DNA from: Hermodice carunculata
Lineage: Eukaryota > Annelida > Polychaeta > Eunicida > Amphinomidae
DNA: 64,000 nucleotides
NCBI GenBank assembly: GCA_964020975.1
Contig: OZ026624.1
Coordinates: 34,246,050 to 34,310,049 of the forward strand
Reading direction: 5' to 3'
How positions within the stretch are numbered: position 1 is the first letter of the stretch; each line of letters opens with the position of its first letter. The position numbers and the translations under genes are program-made. Shown piece by piece: positions 49,140 to 62,800 of the stretch. Under the pieces are notes generated by a model. The model saw only the letters and a program-made list of their open reading frames with translations, had not been told where the DNA came from and searched no databases.

Positions 49140-50070
49140 CTTAGCAAGACTGCTGAGGCCTACAACACTTCCATGGACTTACTGGAGCGATCCAGCTTAG
49201 GTTCGCCTTCCTCCATCACCTTTCAACCCCTTGCGCCTGAGTATGTGCCACAATCTAGCACCCCCCCGCCCCCCCCCCCCCACAATGTTAGTCCCCAAGC
49301 TCCTGGAGACTTGAGTACCACCGTTCCTATCCTCCTTTCACTACCGATGCCCATGAGGGGTGGTTACCATCAGCCCCCTCCCCCCTACCAGCATTGAAAG
49401 CACGTACACTGGTGGGTGGTAGGTTAGCCTGCTGGCCCAAGTGACGCCTAAGCTGAGGGAGTTATACTCAAGTTATTCTTTGCTGTCAGACGGAGGGTGC
49501 ATCTTCTGTACCAATGGCACCATGCAAACCAAGCCATGGGCCAAAGTGCTCTAGAAATTTGCCCCCGGACAATTCCCCTTAGTAGTTTGTTACCCTTCCA
49601 CTGGCTGCCTATTTTCATCCCCAAAGACGATAAGCACAACCCAGAGGTCCCTTCCTGCTGGCATTCTTGGCTCACAGCTGGAGGATCTGTGTCATTCCTG
49701 GCATCTAGCAGGCTAGGAACAGTAGAGCTGTGGTTTGTTAGTTTCCATTGCTGGTACAGATTAGAGTTAGCTTAGGGCTTTAAGTAGGTTATGGTTTTCT
49801 TCTTTCTGATCACACAGCTGCCCTTATCTTATGCTAATATACAGGTATCTCCTGTCCAGAAGCCCTGGTGGTACGTAGCCTCAATAACTTTTGGTCCTGT
49901 GGCCAGCAACTGGGTTTACCATAACTGAGAGAAGGCTAAAAAGCAAGCTTCCATCATCTCCAGCTCCAGGCATCTAAAATCTTCATGGTTGATAGTATGA
50001 ACAAGGTAACTTAGAAGCTTCATTAGAAGTTTGAGGGTTAATTATCATTTTCCAGAGTGAAATTCAAGAG
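49140..50070. other. Spacer, unassigned
   Basis: Moderately GC-rich sequence with a C-run at 49261-49280. No gene was recognised. Open frames are short and lack known motifs. Confidence 0.35.
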
Positions 50071-50227
50071 AATCTTACATGGCTGGAGAGCAACTTATTT
50101 TTCTCTCACAAGGGATCATTTTTAGTGGTGAAAATCACAGTGACCACAGGTCACAAGTGATTTTCCTCACCAACAATGATCCTGAGTTAGAGAAAAATAG
50201 TAAGTCACTCTCCTGCCATGTAAGATT
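50071..50227. repeat. Foldback repeat, 157 bp
   Basis: AATCTTACATGGCTGGAGAG on the left pairs with CTCTCCTGCCATGTAAGATT on the right. Inner words AGTGGTGAAAATCAC and GTGATTTTCCTCACC also pair around TGACCACAGGTCA, so almost the whole repeat folds. Confidence 0.82.
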
Positions 50228-50300
50228 TCATTTAATCTATGTTTAATTGGGTACTCATTGCAAAAAAATATGCCCTAGGCCTCCTTTCAATGCCGACCTG

Positions 50301-50579
50301 GTGTGCCGTGTTTGTTTAGTTTGTCGTAGTTATTGAATTATTCCACGTCATGTGATAATCAAACATGCCTTGCACACATTTGATTTTTTCTATATGTTAG
50401 TGCACTACATCACTGTTGCATGTGTGTCACTGCTTAGTAGTAACAATGTTTAGGTCATGTGATCTACAGTGAGTTACTATTTTGAATTTCACTCTACAAA
50501 CTGATGATTCACCCTGAGACATAGAATAAAATAACATGATGTGGAATAACGACAAATGTAAACAAACATGGCACACACG
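50301..50579. mobile_element. Inverted-repeat element, ~280 bp
   Basis: Imperfect terminal arms of about 50 bases, GTGTGCCGTGTTTGTTTAGT at the left against ACGACAAATGTAAACAAACA and GGCACACACGG at the right. Arms also share TTATTCCACATCATG. Non-coding. Confidence 0.6.
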
Positions 50580-50911
50580 GTTTCTACGCACCTTGAAAAC
50601 CCTTGATTTTTTACATGCTAAAGTCAAAGTCTTGAAAGTCCTTGAATTGTGTGGAAATACAGAAAAGTGTTCGCAAGTCCTTGAATTTTTTAGCAGTGAA
50701 AACTAAAATAAATGCCTTATATTACTTGGACTAGCAAATTCACAAGTTCACAACAATGGAAGTTGTCCAATATGACAAGCTATGCAGAGAAGTGTCAGTA
50801 CCGACCTCTGTCAAGAGACTGCGAAGTTGCAATTGACCGAGAACATGTACATACAAGATGTTGTGAGAAACCGACTGTGCAAGATCAGGACCATATTGGA
50901 TTAACTAAAAT

Positions 50912-51600
50912 TTGACTTGCGTGTCCTGCATTGCCCTGATAACCTGCTTTCTTTGTGTCTACTTTGCAGTGAAAACAATCACATCAAAATGTGGGGGCAA
51001 TGCATGTTCAACAAACTGTGGCTTCGAAAGGATGAGTACAAAGCATGGTAACCGCCAGACAGACATTTTCCGCACAAAGATTTCTGCTCATGTTGTAAAA
51101 AATAGTTGTCAGTGCAATGGGCGAATCTCCTCTTGCAAGTCACGCAAAGGCAAAAACACTGTGGGAATCCTTTACATCATAAACGGAATAACACTAGCAC
51201 GATAACCGACTTGTTCACATCAAAGTCATCAAAAATTGATGGCACTGTGGCTAAAAAATACTGATGTTTTCAAATGTGAATTCAACATGCACCAGCTGTG
51301 ACTGCAACACCATTACCTGCCCAACAACAGACAGGAAAAGCTGCCAATTTTGTGGGCTCTAACCTGGCCCTTCGGGCAGAAATATGCCAGACTTTAAAAA
51401 CTATAACTAGCCATTTTTCCCTCAAATAATGTGCCGTGACAGACAACATTTTTCAGTTCATGTTAGATAACAGCACCACTTCAAAGCAAATGCCTTGTGG
51501 AGAGAGACAACTGTTTATCTTGCAACATTTGGCATAGCACCACACTTTCTTTCTCTGCTGAAAGCAAACCCTATACATGTATCTGACACTGGATATATTT
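50912..51600 (+). other. Cysteine-rich coding-like fragment, origin unclear
   Basis: A 97-codon frame from ATG 50912 includes CGGNACSTNCGF and a later SCQCNGRISSCKS, a CxC/CxxxC pattern seen near the ends of several transposon-derived proteins. Downstream in another frame the words ATFGIAPHFLSLLKANP occur. I cannot assign a family. A decayed transposon gene is the likeliest reading; a host gene is not excluded. No splice structure is convincing. Confidence 0.3.
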
Positions 51601-54340
51601 TATTATTCAATGAGAACCTAATGTTGAAGCATAAAGAACAATTCATCGCAAAAAATGTACAATACATGTAGTAGGACACACATGAGGCAATCTCCCAAAA
51701 GCGGTTTTGCTGTAGATCAATAAAATATATGGAAAGTGTCGCTCAAATCGCCAAAAGTGCCCAGATATCAACTGTTGTATGCCTTAACACTGTTCATATA
51801 CACTGTTCACATAAATTTCTCATTACTAGAAAACACTTTAGCTGAGATTTTTATGCAAGACCATTCAAGACGGCATGCGCTAGTTTAATAGCTTTCCTTG
51901 GTGCAAGCTGGGTGCAATGTGCCAAACCCAAGTGGAGGAGGCTATAGACTCGGCCATACTTCGACCAACAATGGGTTCAACTTACCCAGCAGCAGTTTAT
52001 CAGCACACAGTCAGACCATTTTCATACTGACAACTTCATAAGTTATTGAGGTTTGAGAAAGCTGCCGACTGATACCAGAGAAGACACTTTACAGTTCACA
52101 TACAAATCACGGTTATATGGTTGATGTACCTATTATTAATATATTCCTCTTGTCAATAGGGTGGGCAAAAACACTGCTATTATCACTTGCTAATCTATCT
52201 TTATATGTGATGAGTTGCTAGTCTCTGAAAATTTCACAAAATTTTTTGCAACGATGTCTAGCTCTGTTCCCTGGTGTCTCAGATACAAGGGTAATTGCCT
52301 GTAAAACACATATTTGGGTTCCTTACACAATGCAAAAAAAAAAACACTTTTCTGAGAATGTACACATTTTATATTTTAAAAACCAAAGAGACGCAAGCTT
52401 TTAGATTTTAAATAAACTGATTTCTTTTCTGTTTACTTAATACAGAAAATGTTTGCCCTGCTGACCCACTCCAAACTTTATCTGTGTGGTGTTTTCAGTT
52501 GCTATATTGAGAATAGGAGCATTGTTTTTACAAGCTCGTCACCAGAATTGAAGTGACATGTCTTGCTCAGACCACCTGCGTTCATCAAGGAAACACAATT
52601 TTGTTTAGATTCTACCATGGAAGTACAGCTTAGAACTTGAAGTCTCTGATTTATAACAATTATTTTCCTATGTATGGTCAGTGGCATATTGTGCTGCATT
52701 TTTACAAATCGTGTGGCTTAGACTATCAAGAACTGGTACATCATGCATACATCTGATCATAACATGGCATATAAATTGGTATCTCCACATTCAGTATTTG
52801 ATTGTCACTCACATAACATGATAAGCTAGATATCTCCAATCACAGAGCAATCAAGTAGAAGGGTCCCGCATGTGCAAGCCCATGCCCCTGCTCATGACTA
52901 TGCCAAAATGGAAACAGAAGGTCAAGGACAGAAATGTGGCACAAAATGTACCAGGAGAGGGCTAGCCATAGAACTCCACTTCAATTTGGATGCCTGCACA
53001 ATTAAGATATCGGGTAACTGTTTTCAATAAGTAGACCACCTTCAAAACGTAGGTCATGATTTTAATCTCCCCAATTTTGAGATTATTTCTAAATTTTGAA
53101 GAAAAAAAATGCACCTGGCACAAGTTATCTATACATCCCAAAAACAGTTAAATTTTGATGATTAAAGTTATAAACCAAAATGTGCTTTTGAAAAAGTAGG
53201 AATGGGAGTGAAAACAGTAGTTTGGGATGGTGACATCTCATACAAACATTGCACTTCAGGACCAGTATATGACATCAACATGAGGAAATGCTGACAGATT
53301 ATTAAAGCAGTCTCGAACATCTTAAATTTTAAATATTGTGCCACAAATACAAAATATACCCTTTTTGGACTACCATAAGACTCACCGTCGACATTAAGGG
53401 ATCAAGTCACAGCTAAGAGGCCCATGGGCCTGATGCTCTGCTGTTGTATAACAAATCCAAATATTAAAGATGTCAGAGTCTTTAAAGGTTTTTGACCCAC
53501 ATATTACTGTAGATGGTGACACCCATATCAAACTTGACCTGGACTTTTACGCACTTTGACAGCCCTACTTAGTAAATCTTGAAAGTTATATTGACCCAAA
53601 TGTGGACTGCATTACCTTCACAACCAAGAGGTTTTGGGACAGATGAACAGACAAGTGATCATGTACACTCTACGACATAGTCAGCAGCGATAAAAAAGAC
53701 ATGTTTCAACACAAGCTACCCATACAACTTAAAGTAATTGCACTTGATAGAATAATTATTCAAGTTCTTAGGTCAAATATGTTCCAGCACAAATGTGTTC
53801 CTGCACAAAGATACATGTCCAGGTATTCCAAGCTCCAATACATGTTCTATTCATCTATTAATTTTTTCATTGTGGGTGGCCTTGGTTAATATCAGGCTGT
53901 GGCCAGGAGCCAGTCTGAGATACACATCTAAGTATTCCAGGCCCTGAAAGGTGTTCAAATAGTTACCCACCCACATATTATCTGTTACACTGTTAAAGCC
54001 TTTTGTAAACATTATCTGTTTAATGTATTTTGGTAAAAATTATAATAAAAAAATAAATTCTTTAATATTTACACATTTATATTTAAGGAGTAGGCAATGA
54101 TAGGAATGTACATCCAGTGTATATAACTTGGCTGACAGCCTTTGGGTATTGATGACATGGAAGTGCTGCAGGATAGTGGACTTTTTGAGATAAACCAGTA
54201 GACAACAGAGAACAAAATGAAGTCAAGGGCACCTATCAAATATCAGATGAATGTGTTCAGTGCAGGATCATAAATTTTATCATAGAACATTGTGTGGTAG
54301 GCTAGGCAGTCTCCAATATCCTGCATTTGGAACATAGTGT
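51601..54340. other. Spacer between VPS4 copies A and B, nothing recognised
   Basis: AT-rich sequence with a fragment of the CAGCTTTCCTTGG hairpin family near 51880-51935. No gene, tRNA or large repeat was recognised. Confidence 0.4.
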
Positions 54341-54350
54341 ATTCAACCAG

Positions 54351-55280
54351 AGGACTGTGACAGTCCTGTGATCAGCTGACCTTGCATTCACAGACTAAAC
54401 ATGCTAAAGCAGTCCGGTGACTTTCAACATAAGATCATAGTCACATTTTCTTAGGACCATCATAACTAATTGTTGTATCAAAGTCTTCACTCCCACAGTT
54501 CCAGTTATTATTTTTTAAATGAACAAAGAAAGGAGCCACTAAATCAAGATAAAACTAATATGTCAGTTTGACCTGTCAAGGTCAGTGAAGGTCAAAACTA
54601 ACATTACCAACAGAAATCACATAGGTACTTTCCCATTAGTGCTAAACAGGAACCATGGGCACTGGATCCACTATTAAAGTGAAGATATAAACCAACATCA
54701 GTTTGACATTTTATGGTCAGTCACGGTCAAAATCAACACCAAAAGAAACTTCCTTATTAGTGTTTAATGGTAGCCATGGGTTCAGGATCCAACATTACCA
54801 AGACATAAGCCAATGTCCCAGCTGCTGCTATTCCTATAGTCACAATGCTGACATCCACATGTACCCTTACCAATAGTTCCTAATTTCAATGATTCATTCA
54901 AAAAATATAAGGAAATACCTGCAGCATCACGTAGTGGACAAACTTTCCATACTGCAGATTGAGTACAGATTCATTCTCACAAGTTGAAAATAGAAGTGTT
55001 CCTATGCAATTACAAAACTACTGGCCTAACAGTTTCAGCAGAAAAAAAACTTTTCAAATAGTGCAAAAAAAAAAAAAATCCAAAAATGACTGGAGCCTGA
55101 CCTCTTGAGCAAACTTCAAAAACACTCACCCAAGGTAGATCCACACCAAGTTTGAAAAGGGTCCAGCCAATAGTTTGAAGCAATCGCAAAATGCAAAATG
55201 TGAACAGATGACGGATCAGGATGGATGGACGACTGGCCAGCCTTTAGGCTCAGGAGACTGATTAGTAAGCTGAGCTAAAA
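54351..55280 (+). mobile_element. CAGCTGAGC-family element, ~0.93 kb copy
   Basis: Begins AGGACTGTGACAGTCCTGTG and ends AAGCTGAGCTAAAA. Contains AAGGTCAGTGAAGGTCAAAA and GGTCAGTCACGGTCAAAATC blocks matching those in the copy at 32.1-32.5 kb. Non-coding. Confidence 0.72.
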
Positions 55281-56700
55281 ATGTGTTTTATTTTGTAAAA
55301 TCGCAATATGACCCTGACATTCTTAAGTTAAAGAGTTCAGATCTGCCCACACAAGTTTATCTATAAAGCTAAAAATCATGTTTTGTAGAATTGGCACACT
55401 TATTAACCTTACAAATAAAAAAAAATGTTTTTAAATGCTTAGACCATGTAATCATCCAAAGAGAGCAACTTCAGTATGTGGCTCACCATTGTAAGTGTCA
55501 ATTTATATTGTGGTGAATAAAGTGGGGAAGCTACAAAAAGCTCACCTAAATCTATCAAGGTGAACTCTGAGGGGAACAATTTATACCATCTCAATTAAAC
55601 ACAAGAAATTTTATTTACAAACTGGCAATACAGGTGAGCTGCAAGCAGCTCTCATAAAATTATTTTATGTGCAGTGCAGGCATGGGCAAGCAGAAGCTGG
55701 CCTGAAATCATCAACACTGAGAAATACTTATTTACTTGAGAAGTCCCTTTGCATAAAGTTTCACATTAAATTCATTTCATATCAGTTGTATATATTCCTA
55801 CAAATTTACCAAGAGTTACACGTAAGGCAAAAATTGCATATCCATTTTGTTCATAAAAGGAGCTTTCATTGAAGTACAACACATGTAGTGCAACGTCAAC
55901 AATTTTTTTTAAATCACTGTGTCGCCCTTTTACCGCCATAGTGTAGAAGAAATTAATCATGATGTACAAGCACATAGCTGCCCAGACAAGTACGCACTCT
56001 TTTCGTGCTATATTCAGAAGAAATGCACAGACTTTCTACACACAAACTATTGTTTTACTTCCCAGATAATACAGACATATATTCAACATTACCTGTACGT
56101 GTATACATTGCCACTGACATCATCTGTTGATAATCCAATTATTGATGCCACAAGATCAAATAACTTGGGGGTTTTTTTGGGGGGGGGGGGACGAGGGTTG
56201 CATCACAGAGCGAGCAACACTGAAATGTATACATCGAGATTTTCACCACAAAAACATTGGTGTGGTTTTTAAATGACGAATGATCCTAAAGCAAGGACAA
56301 CTTTTGAAAAAGCACACCTGTACTTTGCATGGACAAGTAGCACCTTGACTGATATTTTTAAACACAATGGAATCTCCATCTTCAGACTACCTAAGAGACT
56401 GAAAATACGGTCTTAATATGATATTAATTTAATATTAACAAAAACAGGACTGTAAACTGTTGGTCTTAATACAGAAACAGTTGCTGTATGAAGGCACTCT
56501 CAACAGGTGACTCTTCTTTATATTGTTTGCAACTCTGTATATTGTTTTCAAGTCCGTAATGATAGACTCTTTATCTTGTAGCAATGCCAGTCAAAGGTAG
56601 AACAAAATGAGCCAACGAGCTTTAGTGCTTTAGAAGCAGCTGTTTTTAACTGGATTGTAAGATATTCCTCTCTTAATACAAAGATGCCTTGGGTTGCTTC
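55281..56700. other. Region downstream of VPS4 copy A, nothing recognised
   Basis: This would hold the 3' UTR of copy A at its right end. A G-run sits at 56176-56191. No AATAAA could be assigned with confidence. Confidence 0.4.
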
Positions 56701-56738
56701 AATGGTTTGCCTTCACATGGTCTGGTGTTTCTGGTCAC

Positions 56739-56837
56739 TTATCCACACTCGCACTCATCCTTGAATTTCAGCAGTTTTTCTATTTCTAGCTTGTCAACTG
56801 ATGGCCTTGTCCTGAGCATGCATCTCTCCACATCAGT
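56739..56837 (-). CDS. VPS4: VPS4 copy A last exon
   Basis: After TTGTAACACAG the frame reads [20 protein letters not shown], then [12 protein letters not shown] and TAA (56741-56739). The preceding exon ends PPVSM, giving the family junction VSM-xD. The Cys-rich end is unusual for VPS4. Confidence 0.85.
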   Translation of the reverse strand, partial: TDVERCMLRTRPSVDKLEIEKLLKFKDECECG

Positions 56838-59800
56838 CTGTGTTACAAAAGGGAATAACACATTGGTATTACTACAACATTACCACCATTCACAGTCAAG
56901 AATTAGAACAGTATGATCATGCAAAGGATTTTTGTCCCCATCCAGGCCATATTTTGTTTAGATTGCAACACTGCATCTCAAGGATTAAAATTCAGCAGAA
57001 AATAGCTAACAAAAAAGGCCTGCTCAATGCACCAGTGATGATGCACACGCCTTGAATACGATACATGTATGCTACAGTACAGACAGCATATGCTTCACAG
57101 TTACATTTTGCAGCACATGACCTTCTGGTACTGGTGACCTTGAGAAAAGGTCAAGGTCAATGAACAAGCCATACTGCACAACAATTCTGGTCCATGTGCG
57201 AGTGATGCTGCACATGCCTTTAATACAATGCATCTATGATAAGGCACAGATTGTATTTGCTTCAAACTCAGACTTAGCAGCTTTGTGACTTTGAAAAGAG
57301 GTCAAGGTCAACATCAAACAACACTTCGCTTGCCCATCATAGGATGCACTACAGTAATTGCATCATTCTATCTGAAGCGGTTCATTAGATATCGGGCGTC
57401 ATGGACCTGTCACATTTTGGGGCCATGTGACCTTGAAAACAGGTCAACATGAAGCTACACTGCAAATGCCCTGTATAGGAAACATGCATGGTAAAAATTT
57501 CATCATCCTATTTTAAACAATTCATAAGATACTGGGCCAAATGGATGTAAGGGATGAATGGACTGACTGCTTCAAATTCAGCTTTAGAAGCTCTGTGACC
57601 TTGCGAGAGGAATTAATATAGGCTCTACCTGCTTTCAAATCACTTTTTGAAATAAAAATATGTATAAACCAATGGACTGACTGCCTACAATTTCTGTCCT
57701 CCTATGCCACCTTTGGTGATGGGGACAAAAAACCTAAAGGACCACAAGGCAGCCATGAGATCGTGAAATTGATTTTTTTGAACTGTTGTTTTTTCCAACT
57801 CAAATTGCTCAAAAGCACCCAAATGTGGTATGTCAAGACAAATACATCACAAACATGATAAGTGGGGTATTTACACCAGGATATTAGGAAGTTAATACTA
57901 GCGACAGTCATATCCTGAGAGATTTGCTTCATTTGAAGCAAGTGGGGCATCAGAGATACAAAATACATGAACACATTCAAAAGTCATAGTTCTCAAAATG
58001 TAGAGTGCATATTTAAATAATTTAATCCTTTTTGAGAATACAGTGCTTCCTCTTTATAATACTGGTGTTGCAGTCCACAGGGTATACCATTTATAGCAAA
58101 AATGCCTTATAACAGGACTTTTAGCATAGAAGTAATGGAATAACTATTTAAGTGGGAACCATGGCACACACCGTGTTATATGAGAAACCACCTTGTAATG
58201 AGGGGTGTTATAAAGAGGTAGCACTGTAACACAGAGCCTTGAAATGATAGAATGGTGACAGACTGCTGCATCTTTGTCAGCGAGTGCTTTTCATGATTTC
58301 ACAGGCATTTTATATAGAGTAGAACTACAAAACGCTACATTCAGTTATACAGCTTTAACCATGTACTATGCAATCATATCAAACATGGCTAAAATCATGG
58401 CTTCTGAAGTGACCTCCTCTGGTTCTAACCAACAGCAGAAACACTGCAAAACATGTATCAAAAGTTTCCCTGCTGTTAGACACCAGTTTGCAGATCTCAT
58501 CTTTACTTCAACTTTGAACTGTCACCAAAACACTACGATTCATCAAAGACACTTTGCACTTGGACTATTTGCATAAGATAGTGTCTCATTATGTATTTCA
58601 CTGTATTGAACAACTTTGCTGGTTACCATGCTAACTGGGGGAAGGTAAATCTTGTCCTCTGGTATGTCCATATAGTGCATTTCTGTGGCTTCTGGGTCAT
58701 CTGGTGAACACGGCATCAACAAATCATCCACAATAACACTGTCATCCTTCGGGCTTGGACCTGCCACCTGAAGAAATGCACATTTCCACCAAACTGTTTG
58801 CATTTGTTTCATTTCATTTGCTGAACTGATTAACCCTTTCCCCCTTGAATTAAGACTGAGTCAACAGCTATCCTCGGCATGGGTTGGGCACTAACCAACC
58901 CATGCCGAGGAAAGCTGTTGACCTGAGTCATGTTGTCTTGACAGGTCTCAGCTTCAATTCTCAGTCAAATTGTTTTTCATTGCTGTTGAAATCAATTAAA
59001 AACGCTGAAGCAGATAACATTTGACCACCAGCCCGTTTTGGCTGGTTTAAGGGGGAAAGGGTTAACCCTTTCATGGTCATTGTCATGACAGCTCTTATCT
59101 ACAATTCTCGCTCAAAATGTTGTAATCGACAAATTACAGCAGGCACTTTTGGGTGGTTTCAGCAGGAAAAGTTTACACTCTATGTTGTAATCTTGTTGAA
59201 CATTTTCTTTAATGCACAATGTTACTGGCACATATTTCGCCTATATCCGCATTACCTCCTCTCAAGAGACATGTACAGTAAAACCTGTTTGGAGAGACCA
59301 CCCCTAGGCCAAGCCTAAAAGTGGTCACATAAGCCAAGTGCTCTATCAATAGGGGTGCAATGACATGAGACAGATGGCAATTTAAGGGACATGGTAAACA
59401 TGGTCTGAAAAGACAATTAGTCTTTCCTCACAGCAGTCTCTCAAAACAGGTTTCACTGTACATGGTATCCTACAAGAAACAAGCAGAACACTCAGAAAAT
59501 ATACAAATGCTGTACAATTTGGTTTTTTCTTTCTTTCTTTTTTCAGGCATATTCTGCATTAGAAGAGAATGAACTTGAACTAACATAATCTTGAAAATCT
59601 CACGTCATTCTTGTTTTTTAAAACAAACATGCAAGAAACGATTCGCATTTAGTTGCAAACAAAGCTGATAATATACTATGCAGTTGTAAATGTGGAAATG
59701 ACCACAAGTTCCAGAACCAATGAACTGTCAGTAGAAAAGCTTGGCGCTTACTTTTTTATAATGTGTTGCTGCCTGCACTTTGCGAACAGGTTCCATAAGA

Positions 59801-62800
59801 GCATCCTTTATAATCACAACAATATCTGATCCTGAGTACCTTGAAAAATGGAGAAAAAAAAATTGTAGTAGTCCACACTGGACTGCAGCAGTCAACAGCA
59901 AGCAATTATTTGGAATGTTTTTTGTTTAACCCTTTCCCCTTTGAATTAAGACCTAGTCAACAGCTTTCCTTGGCATGGGTTGGGCACTAAGTGCCCAACC
60001 CATGCCAAGCAAAGCTGTTGACCTGGAGCATGAGATCTTGATAAGTCTCATGTACATTTCTCAGTCAAATTGTGTTTTATAACTGTTGAAATTAGTTGGA
60101 AACACTGAAGCAGAAGACATTTGACCACCAGCCGGTTTTGGCCGGTTTAAGGGGGAAAGGGTTAAAAGTTTCTTCCCTTTTGTACCGAAAACAAGAGGAC
60201 TGCATGAATAGCCCATCGTCAGTTGACCTTGACATTCAACCCGTAAGTCCCACTCTGGTCTAAGGGTACCCAGAAGGGTTCCTGTATAAATTCAAAGCAA
60301 CTGATCAAGTTGTTTGAGAGAAAATCCCTCCCCTCCCCTCCCCCCCCCCCAAAAAATTTTTTTTTTTTTAAATCAAATATCAATAAAGAAATAACTGAAT
60401 GAAATTAAAAATCCAAAAACCACTCAAGGGTGCCTATTTGAACATACATACCACAGGCAGTGATCCTGAATCTGATTTCCTGACATTAAATCTTTATCAT
60501 TTAGAAAAATAAGGGAGATGATTGCTAAATCTTGCATCATGGAGCATTTATAGATAAAGAGGTCCATGCTTGTGCTGAACAAAAGTCATCAATGGGTGCC
60601 TTTCATAACCAGTATCTCCTGTTTTGTTTACATATCCATGGACGGCAATACTTTAATTCCTGAAGTTAACAGGCACTTTTTGAGCAAAGTTTATTTGTAC
60701 ACCCAGTGCATGTAATTCAGATGTACAGATGTCAAGGAGTTTTTTTTTTTTTCGGCTTCATGATTGCTGGTTTTCAATTGTCATCAGTTGCAGGGAGCGA
60801 GTACACCGCTGTTGGGGTATGATACAAGTGTTCATTCGAACAGTCTTCAAATGTACTTAAAAGTAGCATATTTTGTCAAAACACATGCATACCTACTTTC
60901 CTTATAGTGCTCCTCTCAAACAAATCATGGCTTACGAACAACCTTATTCCAATGTTTCTTTGTTAATACATCAAGGTTGGATGGTTCACTTCTGCTCTCC
61001 GTCATAAACTGAGCAGCAGTTTTGCACTTTGCCCACCAGATGGCGAAATATCAAAATTTCAAGAAAAACAAACAAACAAGAGGCCCATTGGCCTAATGCT
61101 TTGCTGACCACCATCACCATAAAATCATTTTCTGAAATGTATTCAATCCACTAACTTGAAAAGTTAATCAAGGTTAACCATATTATGCAATATCAAACTT
61201 CCACATGATACACATTTGTGGTACATTTGACATCCTTCTCAAGTACAATTTTGATCTGGAGGCTCAAGATATTGAATTAAAAGTCATTTTCTGAAGTGAT
61301 TCATGACCTTGAAAAATAGGTCATGGTCACACAATCATTGGGTTATGGTGACCCCAAAAGTAGGTCACCACGTAGAGTTGTATATGCAATGTACTCAAGT
61401 GAAATTTTGATCTGGAGGCTCAATTCTCTTCGCTATTGATGTCAAAACTGCGCCCTTCCATTACAAAAAGACCCCTTCAAACTTAATGGGTCTGGTGACC
61501 TTACAAAACTAGGACAAGGTTACTGATCTTACATAACATATTAGCGTTGGACATGATCTATATACCCTACAAATTTGGCATGTCTAATTCAATTATTTTC
61601 CTAGATAGGGAATTTAAATATAATATTGATGCTACACAACCCTTCATGACCATGCTTGATAGCAGGCTACACCAAGCAAACAACACACACGTCATCTGTC
61701 TGAGATTCAACATTGCATTATGTGTCCAACCTGAACAAAACAGTTTCTGTTGCCACTACAAGGCACATGTCCTGAACAAATTAAGCAGAGGCCCTAAATC
61801 AAAACAACACAGATACATTTCTAGCTATTGCTTCATGGTACAAAGGGAGTGATTTGACTAGGCTATTGTGATCCATGTGATGGAATCAGGTCAGTTGTTT
61901 CATCATACTCATGCCACACAAAATCTTATGAATATTGTGCAAACTGCAAACAAGTTCACAAATAAATGATATCTAAACCATAAAACTGCTGTTGAAGCCC
62001 ATATCTGTCTTACTGTGACCTGTCCAAGAGCAGTCTTCAACTCCCCATTTCACGATTGCTGCAATATGTAAAGCTGTTCACATCCGACATCTGTTGTGCC
62101 GCAGGCTGTTTACACTCAATGTCTTAGCACAGATACAAAAGTGGACATACCCTTTTTCCATGAAGGCAGAGAAAAAAAATCAACTTTTTCTAATTTGAAC
62201 ATCATACAATTTCAAAACTGTCCAAGATATCTCACCCATGTTCACAAAACAAGAGTATTTATAGTTCAAGAATAACTGAGAATAGTTTTGGATAATTACT
62301 TAAGTGTTCTGGCGAAAAATTTAAAAATTGACAAAACACACTAAGTCACAAAACATTAGAAAAACTGCATTGCCATCCTTGAACAAATTAAGGTATACGG
62401 TTCCACAGATGTGCACCTCTGCAATTTCAAAACAACTGGCTTGACGTTTTCAGAGAAATTTTTTTTAGAAGATTCCCCCCCCCCAAAAAAATACATAGAA
62501 AAAATCAAAGAATCCCTGGAGCATGACCATTTGAACAAACTTGGGTAAGTCCACCCAAGATACATCACCAGCAAGTTTGAAGTCAATCTGGCTGACAGTT
62601 TTTGAGAAGTAAAACATTTAATTGTTGACTACAGATGATGGACAATGACCCATGGAGAACCATACTACACATAACCGCAGCTGACTGACACATATTTTTC
62701 TGAATACCTTAAGCATACATGTCTATGACAGCAAAGCTGTTGATGCAGAGTTAAGTTATATTACATGACCAGACAAAAGTTAATGACACAAAGGGTAAAA

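Noticed and set aside
48173-49775. Possible gene in the GC-richer spacer
   Set aside because: Short frames on both strands without motifs or convincing splice sites; left as unassigned sequence.
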